64,000 nt of DNA from Paraphysomonas bandaiensis (Eukaryota > Chrysophyceae): NCBI GenBank assembly GCA_965644295.1, contig CBFFRP010000297.1, positions 186,001-250,000 on the forward strand, in the 5' to 3' direction. Shown here in pieces: positions 31,611 through 43,011 of this stretch. Position 1 is the stretch's first letter; every line of letters starts with the position of its first letter. Position numbers and translations under genes: made by a program. Below the pieces are notes generated by a model. That model searched no databases. It was not told where the DNA came from and was given only the letters and a program-made list of their open reading frames with translations.

Positions 31611-34600
31611 CTATTCCCCATCATCTTTAAAGGCCTCTTTTTCTTTGTCGCTAAGCAAACGCCATTCGGCTGCAGCACTCTTCATATCGAGTTTTCTATC
31701 CTTTCTAGCATGTCGAACAAAAACTTGATAATTCGTTAATTTTTTTTTCGAATTACCATCATTCTTATCTTTACCCGTGGTTGATGCCACCTTCGTTTTG
31801 CGTGATGACGATTGAAGGTGCGATATGGCTTCCTCCAGCGTACAGTTCGATGTCTTTAATGCACTAGATACAGTCGTTAAGCCAACAACAGCTACAATCT
31901 AATGAAATATCTCACCGCTTTTTCCGGCCACACATTACGTAATATCCGTATGGGCCACACTTCACATATACCGGATTTCCTTTCCACTCCCCTAACGTGC
32001 GACCGCCAGATTCTTGGAGACTTTCCTTCGACAAATATTCCATTGCAATCTCCGAAGTCACTTCTGAAGGCAGAATAAAGCCGGGTAGTGCAACAGCGCG
32101 GTAACCCTCAGCTTGAACCGCGAGCGAGCCACGCGTGACACAGAGTGAAACAGGAACATTAAGTGATGGATGGGTAAATAAAACTCTTGGAAGCCCAATA
32201 AAGTCCAACACAGTGCGAAGTGGTGTCGCTTCATTTACCCATGCCGGCAATGACCCTGTTCTTCTTGACGGATCATCTTGGTTTCCTACCGTTACGAACT
32301 TTCCAAACCTGCCATTACGTATCACTATGGGCTGGCCTGTCTCTAGGCAGTTTCCACGATTGTCTCCAGAAACAGGTATTCCATTTTCTATAATATTCTG
32401 GATAGACTCGACATTTACTTCTCGGATGTCATTTTCCATAGACTGAGGAAGTTTCCACCTCTTGGGCATGTTGTTCTCATCCATAACTGTGTTACTCTCG
32501 AATTCTAACCCTCTCTTTCCGTAGTACACTTTACCAATGCTCTTGATATCTGGTATATCGATAACATGTACATCCGAAAGGTCCTGTTCATCAAAGACAA
32601 GTGCTGCTGCAACACGCGACTTGAGGCCTAAGTTATTCTCGCTCTCGCTTTCGTCTCCAAGAAAAAATGATGACAGGAACCGTAACTTATCTGCTTCACC
32701 CCCTTTGGAAATATTATCTAAAGCTGATTCCATCGAGGATGTGAACTCTGGTGCTACCAAATCTGGAAATAACTTAGAAATGAGAGCCGACGTAGCTATA
32801 CCCCGCGCTGTAGGTAGTAAGACCCGCCCATCCATAGTCACATATCCGCGAGTCTTCAATGTGTCGAATATAGTAGCGTAGGTCGAGGGTCGTCCTATTC
32901 CAGCGAGTTCCAACTCACGAATGAAGCTAGATGCGGTGTATCTCCTGGGAGGATTCGTCTCATGCTTCACGCCTCTTGCTCCGGAATGAGAAAGGACTTC
33001 CACTCCAGGGGAATCATCACACTCAGTATCAGAATCAGGTTCAACTGTACCGACAACAGCTGAGCTATCATTCACTGCGGTGGTATCATCCCGACTTGAT
33101 GTTGCGCAAAGCGTCAGATTTGTACCTATCTCTACATTGTTAGTGACACTGGTCATCGGCTCCGAAGATTTATCAGGATAATCTACACCCAAGTCACTGA
33201 CAGCAAGATAACCTCTAAACACGATTTCAGTCGAAGAAGCTTTCAACTCGACGTCGTAAACGCTGTCGTCTCCTAAAGAAAGAGGCTCATCAGATGTTGC
33301 TTTAACAGTCACAGTAGTTGTAATAGATTTACTCGGCGGCATCAGTGAAGCTATGGTTCTCTTGAGGATGAGCTCGTACATAGCCTTTTCTAATCCTTCT
33401 AATTCTGTCTCATCAGGGAGAAGATACGAACCATCTATATCGCTGGGACATGCTGGGCGGATAGCCTCATGAGCCTCCTGCGAGTTTTTGGGTGTTCCTT
33501 TAGTACCAATAGCATCCACGTCTGATGACACAAATTCACTGCTAAAGTTGCGATTAATGGTATTCACAGCTGCTGACTTCGCCGGAGCACTCAAAACTGG
33601 TGAATCAGTGCGCATATACGTGATGTACCCTTTTTCATAAAGCTTCTGTGCAATAAGCATAGTATGAGAAGGAGAAAGCCCAAGGCGTCGACTTCCCTCC
33701 TGCTGCAAAGTAGACGTAATGAAGGCTGGTGGGGGAGAGCGAGAGATAGTACTTCTGGTGATATTCGATACCCGGAATGACGCATGTTGGCTGCACAGCC
33801 ACTGAAGAGAACGTTTCGTCTACACATAGGGCATAAGAGTATGCATAAGTTCAAAACTCTTACCTTTAATTCATCAAGTACGATACTGTTAGCCGCAAGT
33901 GTAGTTGTTTTCAGATCTCCAGATTCACTGTCAAAGTCGGTGCTTCCTGCAATGCGGCGCCCACCAAGGGACACAACTGTGGCTTGCATACATACATCGG
34001 AAGTCGTGGAGAAAGATGCTTCGATTGAGTAGAACGTAGACGGCACAAATTTCCATCGTTTCTGTTCACGCTATTCGAATAACACGTAAATTTTGGTGCC
34101 ATGTAATATGTTACCAATACCTCAACGATAAGTTTGAGTCCGCAACTCTGGACTCTACCAGCACTAAGCCCCCTATTCAGGTATCTACAAAAAGTGATAA
34201 ACCTTCCGCATTATACACCATTATACATACCTCCAGAGTACTGGTGAGACTGTAAACCCCACAAGTTTGTCCAACACTGCCCTCGCCTCTTGGGCGTGTA
34301 CGAGAGACATATCGAGCTCCCGAGGATTCGAAAAAGAATCAATGATTGCGCTCTTCGTGATTTCACGGAATACAGCACGCTTAACTGGGACATCTGGATT
34401 CAACAATTCTTGTAGATGCCACGAAATTGCTTCGCCTTCGCGATCTTCATCAGTCGCAAGAAGAATTTGTGTGCAATTTTTCGACAAATTCTGTAGTCTC
34501 TGTAGCACTCTTTCTTTTCCATCTGGAACCGCATATATCGGCTTAAAATTATTATCAACATCTATACCAATAGATGCTACAGTTAAATTGAGCTCAGGAA

Positions 34601-34898
34601 TAATAGCACTCGATTTATATTTGTCGTTATGTTTCAATAGTGAACTAGACGCTATGCCTCGTATATGTCCTGTACAAGAATCCACTGTGTAGTTATCTGG
34701 GACAAGTTTCTGAATAGATACTGCTTTAGTTGGAGACTCTACAATGACAAGTATTCGATCTGTAGTGTTATATGATGCATTTATTGATGTATTGTTTCTA
34801 TGTGTGGAGTATGATGCACTGGAGTGGATGTATATACTCCTATGACATATCCATGATCGTATAGGAGTGTAACGGTACCTACTTATATGCAATGACAT
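31611..34898 (-). CDS. topA: Type IA DNA topoisomerase (copy B) with C-terminal HMG-box-like domain
   Basis: Five exons (34898-34231, 34172-34121, 34070-33864, 33819-31916, 31863-31611) join in frame to about 1027 residues. Signals are an organelle-type presequence, TOPRIM motifs VIVESPTKA and ATDEDREGEAISWHL, SAGRVQS, the single catalytic Tyr377 in GYITYMRTDS, and GIGRPSTYATIFDTLKTRGY. Two topoisomerase C-terminal repeats follow (GRFGKFVTVGNQDDPSRRTG and YVKCGPYGYYVMCGRKKR). The last exon adds LTNYQVFVRHARKDRKLD and AAAEWRLLSDKEKEAFKD, an HMG-box-like fold, plausible for binding compacted organelle DNA. Introns are 44-58 nt. Compared with copy A, a few TOPRIM-region residues look off-consensus (SCTGHIRG rather than SCAGHIRD). 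Copy B is probably the ancestral locus, since it retains the full 3' exon and sits head-to-head with the aldehyde dehydrogenase. Confidence 0.92.
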
Positions 34899-35013
34899 TC
34901 TGTGTGAATATAAGGAAGTGTGATAGAGGGTTTAAGTATATAACATGCTGGTTTATAGTATGCTATGGATGGCTTTATATTATGGACGTGAATGAAGCTC
35001 ATGTGGACTTTTC
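31686..35013 (-). repeat. Segmental duplication, unit B
   Basis: Counterpart of 25188-28768. High identity stops at gaagctcatgtggacttttc (ending 35013), exactly where the Crypton-like element begins. In unit A the same point reads gtggagttttc followed directly by acatctatg. Confidence 0.85.
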
Positions 35014-35168
35014 TGTAAAATGTGGAAGGTACCGTACTCAAGCCCGCACCATAATGGTGTGGAACTATATAAGTGGTGATGATGAGTGACCAGTGGTATG
35101 TATGGTGTTGCTGGTGAGTAATAGATCCAGGGAGGTGGGTGTTGAAGGAGGAGCTCTCTCATCACAGC

Positions 35169-37464
35169 ATGGTATCATACATACAGAACATAATAACAGC
35201 GAGAACATATCATAGTAGCATGGAATCAACTACCACGGAATCAACTACCACGGAATCAACTACCACGGAATCAACTACCACGGAATCAACTACCACAGGG
35301 GGCATTAGAAAAGTCGGTGATGGGGAAACCAAAAATCGTAACTCCTCTGCGTTAGCTCAGTTTGCGAAGTACTTGGAGATGCGGTTCGACGGGAAGAAGA
35401 GGTATAAGGAACTCATAGACAGTGATATAAATGTAGAACTATTTCAATGTTTCGGTGGCTTTTTGATCGATCACGCCGTCCATGGAACAACGAAGAAGCC
35501 TTTGACCCTAGGTACTGCTTGGCAGTATTTGTCAGACACGAAGACTGCGCTGACGAAGCGATTTAAAAGAAATGAGTTATTAAGCAGCTCCAATGAGCTG
35601 TGGTACAAAGATGTGAGAGCGGCAGTATCAAAGCATATTATCAAGCGGTGTATCGCACAAGGAGTGCGTATATCAGAGAAAACAAGTCCAGTGGGGAAAG
35701 AACTAATGAAGCGCATAGGTGAATACATTATACATCGGGCATCTGATTTCTCCGGTAAGTGGACATACTTCACATATCTATGATTTACTGTATGCTAATA
35801 AACTTTATTTAGAAGTGAAGAAGTATTCATTGTACAATCTCTATTTGGTTTTCACGTTTGCTGCTGTTGGTCGGGTGTCTGAAGCAATGTTTGCTTCGTA
35901 TAATAATGCAATGTGGCACTGCGATGGATACTTAACGTTTGATTGGACAGAATTGAAGGTGGCTTCTATCAAAACAATGAACTTTTTTCCCGACTACTCT
36001 TGTCTAGAGACTTGTGTTTTCTTCGCTTATTCAATGTACTGGATGTCCTGTACTGCAGCAGATCTCAACGGTGACTTCGTCTTTCCAGATCTAGCATTGA
36101 CTACATCAAGCGCTAGTCAATTTGTTTCTAAGCTACTAAAACAAATGATCGGGAAGGTACCTGGAGTTACAAAGGAAACAACAGGCAAGGGTCTTAGAGT
36201 CGGGGCTGCAACTGACATAGCCAGTAGTCAGTCAGGCGGCATCTTCCATGCGATTATGCGTGGAGGATGGGACTTCTCCGGAGAGTGCAGCATTTTTGAG
36301 TATATCATGGGACTAGATGTCACTATTGCTGTGGGTGGAAAAATTTTAAGTGGCTACTCTAATCCCAGGAATAAGATATATCCACCCGAGTGTGTATTTA
36401 TCAACAATGGAAACCGAGAACAAGTGATGGCGTTAATCGAAACATGTTATCCACTCACTTACCCAGAATTTGGGGTTGATGGCTGTCTATTTCAATTTAA
36501 ACTCTCTGTGTTTGCTACATTCCTTATGAGGTTACCATCATTTGTTTCTAAATACACGGCACAACATGCAGTGGTTTGTAAATTCAAGCACAACATGATG
36601 CGCCACCATTTCACTTGGAATGACATAATGCAATGGAGTGCTGCGATTGAGGAGGAATGGCTTCGCCTTAATTTTGTAGACACAAGAAATGTAGACGAAA
36701 TTTACCAGGAGAATCGCATTCTTCGAGACCAAATACAACAGCTTCATAGAAAGTGTGACACCCAAACTATTGCAATAGCTGATCTGCACAAGAAATTAGA
36801 CACTGCTGTGGCTGATATTCTAGAAGGCTTGAAAAATATTCCAACGGATACCACTATACCAACTTCAGAGACTGTATCACGGATACCTACATCGCCTACA
36901 GTCTTGCCTCCGATTACTGAAGGACCTTCCAAAGGTCCATCCACTACTACGACAAATGTTTTTCAATACATGAGAGTTAACATGCAGCGCATGCCCCATA
37001 TATCCTTCATTCAATATAAAACTCTCGAAAAATTATGCTTATCAACAGTTATTATTGACTATTTTGATTATGAATTACATGAAATTGTAGGAAAGAGATA
37101 CCCTATGGTAGACAACGTCAACAAACAGAAAAAACTAAATCGAGTATTGACTAAAGGACTCGGCCTATTGTACGATGACGAGAAACGTTTTCTTGATGAG
37201 CCGAAACCCTGTATGGCAAGTCAGTCTACTTCGTACAGAGAATGGAAGAGTAATTTAAAATGCATAGCTGAAAAGGTTGAATTGCGTGTTATTGTTGATT
37301 TATTTGGTCAGGAAAATTACGACAAGTTTCACCCCAAAAAAAAAGCCTCTAAGAAATACATAAACAGTATATATGATGCAATGAGTGCACGAAGGGACAG
37401 TGATGGTAACATTATTCCAAGGACAAAGAAAAGGAAACTTCAGTCTGATGTTAGTAATCTGTAG
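35169..37464 (+). CDS. Crypton-like tyrosine recombinase
   Basis: Two exons (35169-35754, 35813-37464) give about 745 residues. After a Thr/Ser/Glu minisatellite, residues about 55-195 look like a SAM-type core-binding domain. The catalytic domain follows. The first arginine is in FTFAAVGRVSEAMF, the second arginine box is TGKGLRVGAATDIA, then MRGGWDFSGECSIFEYIMG supplies the Trp/His position and the nucleophilic Tyr. This R...R-x-x-W...Y layout is that of tyrosine recombinases. The L-R-V-G-A and R-G-G-W wording resembles eukaryotic Crypton-type proteins rather than phage integrases. A coiled-coil stretch (DQIQQLHRKCDTQTIAIADL) and a basic C-terminal domain ending TKKRKLQSDVSNL may bind DNA. 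The frame is intact, so the element may be active. An earlier GTG frame opening at 35139 is ignored. Confidence 0.82.
35222..35296 (+). repeat. In-frame 15-bp minisatellite (ESTTT x5)
   Basis: ggaatcaactaccac is repeated five times without change, encoding ESTTT repeats near the recombinase N-terminus. Its copy number probably varies between alleles. Confidence 0.95.
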
Positions 37465-37990
37465 AATGCCAATATATGTATTCATTTATAACCACTCCAT
37501 CAACTTTTTATAATGTACCCTTATAATTAATGATTCATTAGTAATTGGAATACATCGTATCATTATTTACAGAGCATACAACAGTATAATCAACCATTAC
37601 AGCGTTCAGCATTTTATTATTCGACACAGTCTGATGTTAGTAATCTGTAGAATGCCTATATGTATTCATTTATAACCACTCCATCAACTTTTTATAATGT
37701 ACCCTTATAATTAATGATTCATTAGTAATTGGAATACATCGTATCATTATTTACAGAGCATACAACAGTATAATCAACCATTACAGCGTGCAGCATTTTA
37801 TTATTCGACACAGTCTGATGTTAGTAATCTGTAGAATGCCTATATGTATTCATTTATAACCACTCCATCAACTTTTTATACTGTACCCTTATAATTAATG
37901 ATTCATTAGTAATTGGAATACATCGTATCATTATTTACAGAGCATACAACAGTATAATCAACCATCACAGCGTTCAGCATTTTATTATTC
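37441..37990. repeat. Tandem array, about 185-bp unit x3, starting inside the recombinase stop region
   Basis: cagtctgatgttagtaatct begins at 37441, 37627 and 37811. The first copy contains the last seven codons and the stop of the recombinase, so the end of the gene and its 3' region have been amplified together. Units contain tttataaccactccatcaac and gagcatacaacagtataatc. Confidence 0.95.
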
Positions 37991-38362
37991 CACACCGTTC
38001 AGAATTCTTATCACATACAGCCATACTGCATACCCTTACACAACATGACACATATTCACTGCAAGATGGAACAGGGGCAGCCGGGCGCTTGTGTCGCTTA
38101 GGCATCCCTCTTGCACCGGTAAGTATAAACGTCATTGCGCCTACAACAGCATAATAAACCATCACAGCCTTCAGCATTTTATTATTCCACACCGTTCAGA
38201 ATTCTTATCACATACAGCCATACTGCATACCCTTACACAACATGACACATATTCACTGCAAGATGGTACAGGGGCAGCCGGGCGCTTGTGTCGCTTAGGC
38301 ATCCCTCTTGCACCGGTAAGTATAAACGTCATTGCGCCTACAACAGCATAATAAACCATGAC
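37971..38362. repeat. Tandem array, 197-bp unit x2
   Basis: ttcagcattttattattcca at 37972 recurs at 38169, with near-identical sequence through gggcagccgggcgcttgtgt to acaacagcataataaaccat. It overlaps and shares words (acagtataatcaacca) with the preceding array. The open frames on both strands here are repeat by-products. Confidence 0.95.
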
Positions 38363-38828
38363 AACATTCAGCATATCATATACCATCACACAACATAGTG
38401 CATGCATGATATACAGCCTTCTATTCCTTCAAATGTACCACTTCTCATCTCTCTACATACCTGACACTTTAAATAGGATGATGGGAGCATGATGCTCCCA
38501 CCTGGAATTCAATCATTGATATCCATATCAAATCACTTCATACCATAATATACAGCCCTTCACAGTTCCTCTCCATACAGCCTTATAAACCTCGTCCAGT
38601 AACTGCATATCTCATCTCACAGTTTCATGAAATAAGATGGTAGCAACATGTTATCACCTATCATTCAAGCACTCATTAACGTGTATCTGCTGCATATGGC
38701 TGCCTCGTCATATTACTATATACATATACTCGATGCATGTGATATGATGCACTATGCTATGATGCACTCTGCTGATTGGATCACTCGATGGGCGCACTTG
38801 CTGTGCGGCCTTTGTGTAAAAACAAGGG

Positions 38829-38857
38829 TGCGGGATCCCGCACCTGCGGTGCGGGCT
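38829..38857. repeat. GC-rich palindrome near the element's right end
   Basis: gtgcgggatcccgcac (38829-38844) is a perfect 16-bp palindrome, followed by ctgcggtgcgggc, a third copy of its half-site. It stands out in AT-rich DNA 12 bp inside the inferred right boundary of the Crypton-like element. A role as a recombinase-binding or hairpin site is possible but unproven. Confidence 0.6.
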
Positions 38858-38869
38858 AAATAATTTTTC

Positions 38870-39299
38870 ACATCTATGTACACGCGCCTACAGCTGGAGT
38901 ACCATGGAGTATACATACAGTATATTCGTAGTTCTGTTGGTTCGTGTGGACGACATCTAGGCATCATATGTACTGATGGATTTTGGTGGGATAGGTAGGT
39001 ACGTGGTATAATGTACCACGTTGCTATAAGTATTATTCAGTAAGTAGGTACACAGTAGCATGTGATGAAACACACATTGCAATGTACTTAAGTACTGAAC
39101 AGTTGGTATATAGGTACAGTAGAATGTGGTACGTATCATTTGTACCTATCTAGGTACATATGTACAAAAGTGCATAGTGCATATATACAGTGTACATGTC
39201 TACAGGATATATGTATGATATATCAAACGAGCTGTGGCTGCAGTGGCTACAATAACAGAATCATAAACACCATACATCACACTAGAAGTAAACAACACT
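38870..39299. other. Intergenic, upstream of aldehyde dehydrogenase
   Basis: Begins with acatctatgtacacgcgcct, which is also present beside topoisomerase copy A. The rest is rich in gtac/taggtac words and contains ggtacagtagaatg near 39112. No gene. Confidence 0.5.
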
Positions 39300-41040
39300 A
39301 TGTACCGCGTACATCAATACATAAACGGAGAGACATTTACGGGTAACGATAACAGTTACTTCACCACATATAACCCTGCAACCAATGAGCCAATAGCTGA
39401 GGTGCAACACGCCAGTCAGAGAGATGTCGATACAGCTGTCAATAGCTGCAAGAAAGGGTTTGAGATATGGTCTGCAATGACGGCTAAAGAGCGAAGTGTT
39501 ATTCTTCTTAATGCCGCACGCATATTACGGGAACGTAACTCTGAATTAGCCAGTCTAGAGGTATAGTAGTAGCTGCCGTAATCAGTCTATAGTTAGCTTT
39601 GCATGACATAACATGCATACTTGTCAGGTTCAAGACACTGGTAAACCGATATGTGAAGCTATTGCAGTTGATATATTGAGTGGAGCCGATGTGATTGAGT
39701 ATTATGCTGGTTTAGTGGTAGCGCTGCAGGGAGAACAGCAACAGCTATCGAAAGATCAGTTTTTCTACACACGGCGCGAGCCTCTCGGAGTGTGTGCCGG
39801 TTCGTTTTGCTTGTTTGTAGTGTCACACGTTGTAATCTATGAAGCAGGTATTGGGGCATGGAATTACCCCATTCAGATTGCCTGTTGGAAGTCCGCTGTT
39901 GCCCTTGCTGCAGGCAACGCAATGATATTTAAACCGTCAGAGGAAACACCTCTTTCTGCTGTAAAACTTGCTGAGGTGTGTCGTCATTGAGTATTTGTTG
40001 TCCATAATGATATTCGACCACATAGATCTACACGGAGGCGGGGGTTCCTCCTGGTGTCTTCAATGTGGTACAAGGTGACGGTCGTGTGGGGCAAATGCTC
40101 ACAACACATCCGGAAATAGCCAAGGTATATTATCTCCCCTCAGTGCCATTTGGAATTAATGGTGTCATGTGGCAGGTATCTTTCACTGGAGAGGTTGGTA
40201 CGGGTAAGAAGGTTATGTCCGCATCTGCAGGTACTTTGAAAGATATCACAATGGAGTTGGGAGGAAAGAGTCCCATGCTCGTATTCAACGATGCTGATCT
40301 CGATAGTGCCGTTAACGCCGCAATGGTGGCGAATTTCTACACACAGGGAGAGATATGTACCAACGGCACACGTGTGTTCGTGCAGCGCGGTATTTATCCA
40401 GCATTTCTAAGTACCCTGCGAGAGAAAACCCGCCAGTTGATTGTTGGCGACCCAGCTGATCCAGGGACCCACATTGGTACCTTACTGCTCTATATATACA
40501 GTTGTATATGACCTTAGATGCTTTTCCACAGGCGCATTGATTTCTCGGCAGCATATGGAGAAAGTGATGGGGTATATAGAACAAGCTCGAGCAGCTGGTG
40601 CGACTGTAGTGCTTGGTGGTGATCGGCCCATTGGTAATGGGTTGGAGAAAGGAAATTTTGTGAACCCTACCATACTCACGGACTGCACGGATGACATGCC
40701 TAATGTTAAGGAAGAAATATTTGGACCGGTAATGTCAATACTAATTTTTGATAATGAAGACGACGCAGTGCGGCGCGCTAACAACACTCACTTCGGGCTT
40801 GCCGCGGGGGTATTCACTCAGAATATTGGGAGAGCCCACCGTGTGATACATGAACTTCAAGCGGGCATTTGTTGGATAAATTCCTGGGGCGATTCTCCTG
40901 CAGAGATGCCTGTGGGAGGTTATAAGCAGTCCGGCATTGGAAGAGAAAATGGCCCAGAGACCCTACGTCATTACACTCAAACGAAGAGTGTGTTTGTTAA
41001 CCTTGCATCTTATCCAAGTGCTTTCAATGGGGTGGAGTAG
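39300..41040 (+). CDS. BADH: Betaine aldehyde dehydrogenase (ALDH superfamily)
   Basis: Six exons (39300-39560, 39628-39799, 39848-39975, 40026-40124, 40176-40476, 40532-41040) join in frame to about 489 residues, the family length. Motifs in order: [20 protein letters not shown] (substrate/NAD pocket), [61 protein letters not shown] with the general-base Glu, [13 protein letters not shown] with the catalytic Cys, [11 protein letters not shown], and the BetB-like end [20 protein letters not shown]. The enzyme oxidises betaine aldehyde to glycine betaine with NAD+, an osmoprotectant pathway. No transit peptide is obvious ([13 protein letters not shown]), so it is probably cytosolic. Introns are 48-67 nt. 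Before the Crypton-like insertion the gene would have been head-to-head with topoisomerase copy B. Confidence 0.93.
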
Positions 41041-41830
41041 TCATGACAGTATGGGTGAAATTTCCTCATTTTATTGCGGAACACTATGCGTAGTAATGGT
41101 CCTATTATGTTGAAGTATTTTGTTTCCGCATTTCTATTAATATCACCGTGGCTAATAATGTGTTTTTTCATATCTATATCGGTGTAGCAGGTATCAGGAA
41201 GTTAACGTTCAAACATTGACAAAGAACCGCCACTTTTTGTATAATCTTCAACTCTACGTATTTCGTATAGTAATATTTTCCACTACTTATAATAATGTAA
41301 CCATATTGTATATATTGTTTGCAAATTGCAAATATATTATTATATATTATATATTACCTTCTGTTGCAGCTTTAAAGGTATATATTTCCGAACAGTACAT
41401 TCAATAACTCAACTTATGACAATTATAACCTCGGGTTTATCGAACCCACCTATTGACTTACCGATCTTCAATAGAAATTTTACCCTTTTCAAGATGATAA
41501 CGTGTTTTAAGGCAATCACAGGCCATTAATTTATAATAAAGGGAAAAGTTATTCAGTTGTTTTATCTGTTATCTGTTGTGATAACGTGATAACAACGAGA
41601 TACTCTATCATCTGTACTTTGTAGCACAGACAATACTTAATACTGTATCACAGGACACGGAACACATATATTCCCGTACACCACGTAAGATATCATATAT
41701 ATTAGACTGTACATGTCACACACTATAACACCATGATACATAGTGTGTGGTGTATGGAAATGTACAATATTTTAGCAGTACATTGTAGCACACATATCAT
41801 CATCTTAAGTAACAAAGATCTAAAGTGACG
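41041..41830. other. Intergenic, no gene
   Basis: AT-rich. A short inverted stretch around the words cacacactataacacc and catagtgtgtggtgta lies at 41713-41755. No coding frame. Confidence 0.5.
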
Positions 41831-42045
41831 TCAGTCGATAGGATCAAGAGAATTAGTCAACACATCAGCAACATTTTAATAGCACAGTACACGCTGAAAC
41901 TATATCACTCCCTCTCACGTCTGTTCATTTAAAATAGTTTCTCGTCCAATGTAATGTTGGAACCTCTTAAGGATTTCCACTAAATCTTCCGCCAGATATA
42001 TCATAGATGTATTATCCGCAAAAACCAGAGTGGGCTCCAACTCTC
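41831..42045 (-). pseudogene. Copia RNase H C-terminal relic
   Basis: The minus strand reads FADNTSMIYLAEDLVEILKR and, after frameshifts, FQRVYCAIK and NVADVLTNSLDPID-stop. This matches DNxSAIxLAExPV... and ...xxNxADxLTKxL at the end of copia RNase H. Several frame breaks show it is old. It is a third copia subfamily in the window. Confidence 0.7.
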
Positions 42046-43011
42046 ACCTCTGCACACATGCTACTCTCATCTACTCAGCAAAATCAGTAACCACAAGTAC
42101 CATCTCATACGAAACCACCAACATTACTAGCCCCACAAATAATTGAGTTTACAAACCCTGTGAACTATATATGACTATGCTTGATGCATTGAAATATTTT
42201 CCTGCTCTTCCCCTATGCTCTATGGGGTGAAATCTTTTTTACATATGCCACTGTATCGTACAACTTCAGAACACCCTTTTGATACAGCTTCTTCATAACT
42301 TTAATAGCAAAGCATGTGCTCATCAGCGCTGCTAAAAGGCTTCCAATGTATTAGCATCCAGTGAGACAATATCTTTCATTACAACCCTCCTGAACCCTTA
42401 ACAGTGCCTCCTCATATATCGTCTTTACACTATTGAGTTCTTTTATATCATTCACAATGATTCGTTCACATCCGATAGCATTAAAATTACCACCATAACA
42501 TTATAGGAGAGCAGTTACTACACTATGAACTAGAGTTCTCTGTTGCTGTCTAATCCTATATGTTAAATTGAAACATTAGCATTGTCTAGGAATTCCTACA
42601 TATCTAGATATGCATGCTGTTAAGATACAGTCCACTGGCTGCTGATGATATCTAGATAGCAGCTCAACTTTTTACGATTTTTCAATTCAGTTTTTACTCC
42701 AAAATCTACTATATTTCAGTCTAAAAAACTAAATATTTTGTTATTTCAGTTTAAATATCACAAGATCGTCATAAACTCTATACGATCACTCCGTTTACCC
42801 CAATAAATTCATTTTGAATATAAAAATGAAGACGTTATTGTTAAGTGTTTCTTTGTAGTTTTGAAATATCCATAAGAAATATACGCATATAGTCATTAAT
42901 AGTTTTAAATATCAAATCATAGCTTTGGAAGCATATGTATTGTATTATAATCATTGATTTCTATGAATGATACACTGTGATAGTGCCCCGGGGAAATATA
43001 AGACCACAGGA
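42046..43011. other. Intergenic, possible further retroelement debris
   Basis: The minus strand at 42230-42490 has broken open stretches (AIGCERIIVNDIKELNSVK) that may belong to the same copia relic, but no family motif is clear. The rest is AT-rich. Confidence 0.4.

Larger units (their letters stand above)
35014..38869 (+). mobile_element. Crypton-like tyrosine-recombinase transposon, about 3.86 kb
   Basis: The boundaries come from the paralogous empty site. Unit A reads gtggag-ttttc-acatctatgtacacgcgcct (28730-28760). Here ttttc is present at 35009-35013 and again at 38865-38869, followed by the same acatctatgtacacgcgcct. The intervening 3.86 kb encodes a tyrosine recombinase and carries two tandem repeat arrays behind it. 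There are no long terminal inverted or direct repeats beyond the 5-bp ttttc, as expected of Cryptons, which integrate by recombination with a short shared sequence. The alternative is deletion from unit A across the ttttc microhomology. Confidence 0.72.

Noticed and set aside
38091-38407. Open frames on both strands with nearly identical peptides
   Set aside because: They are produced by the two 197-bp tandem units and mirror each other. No independent coding signal.
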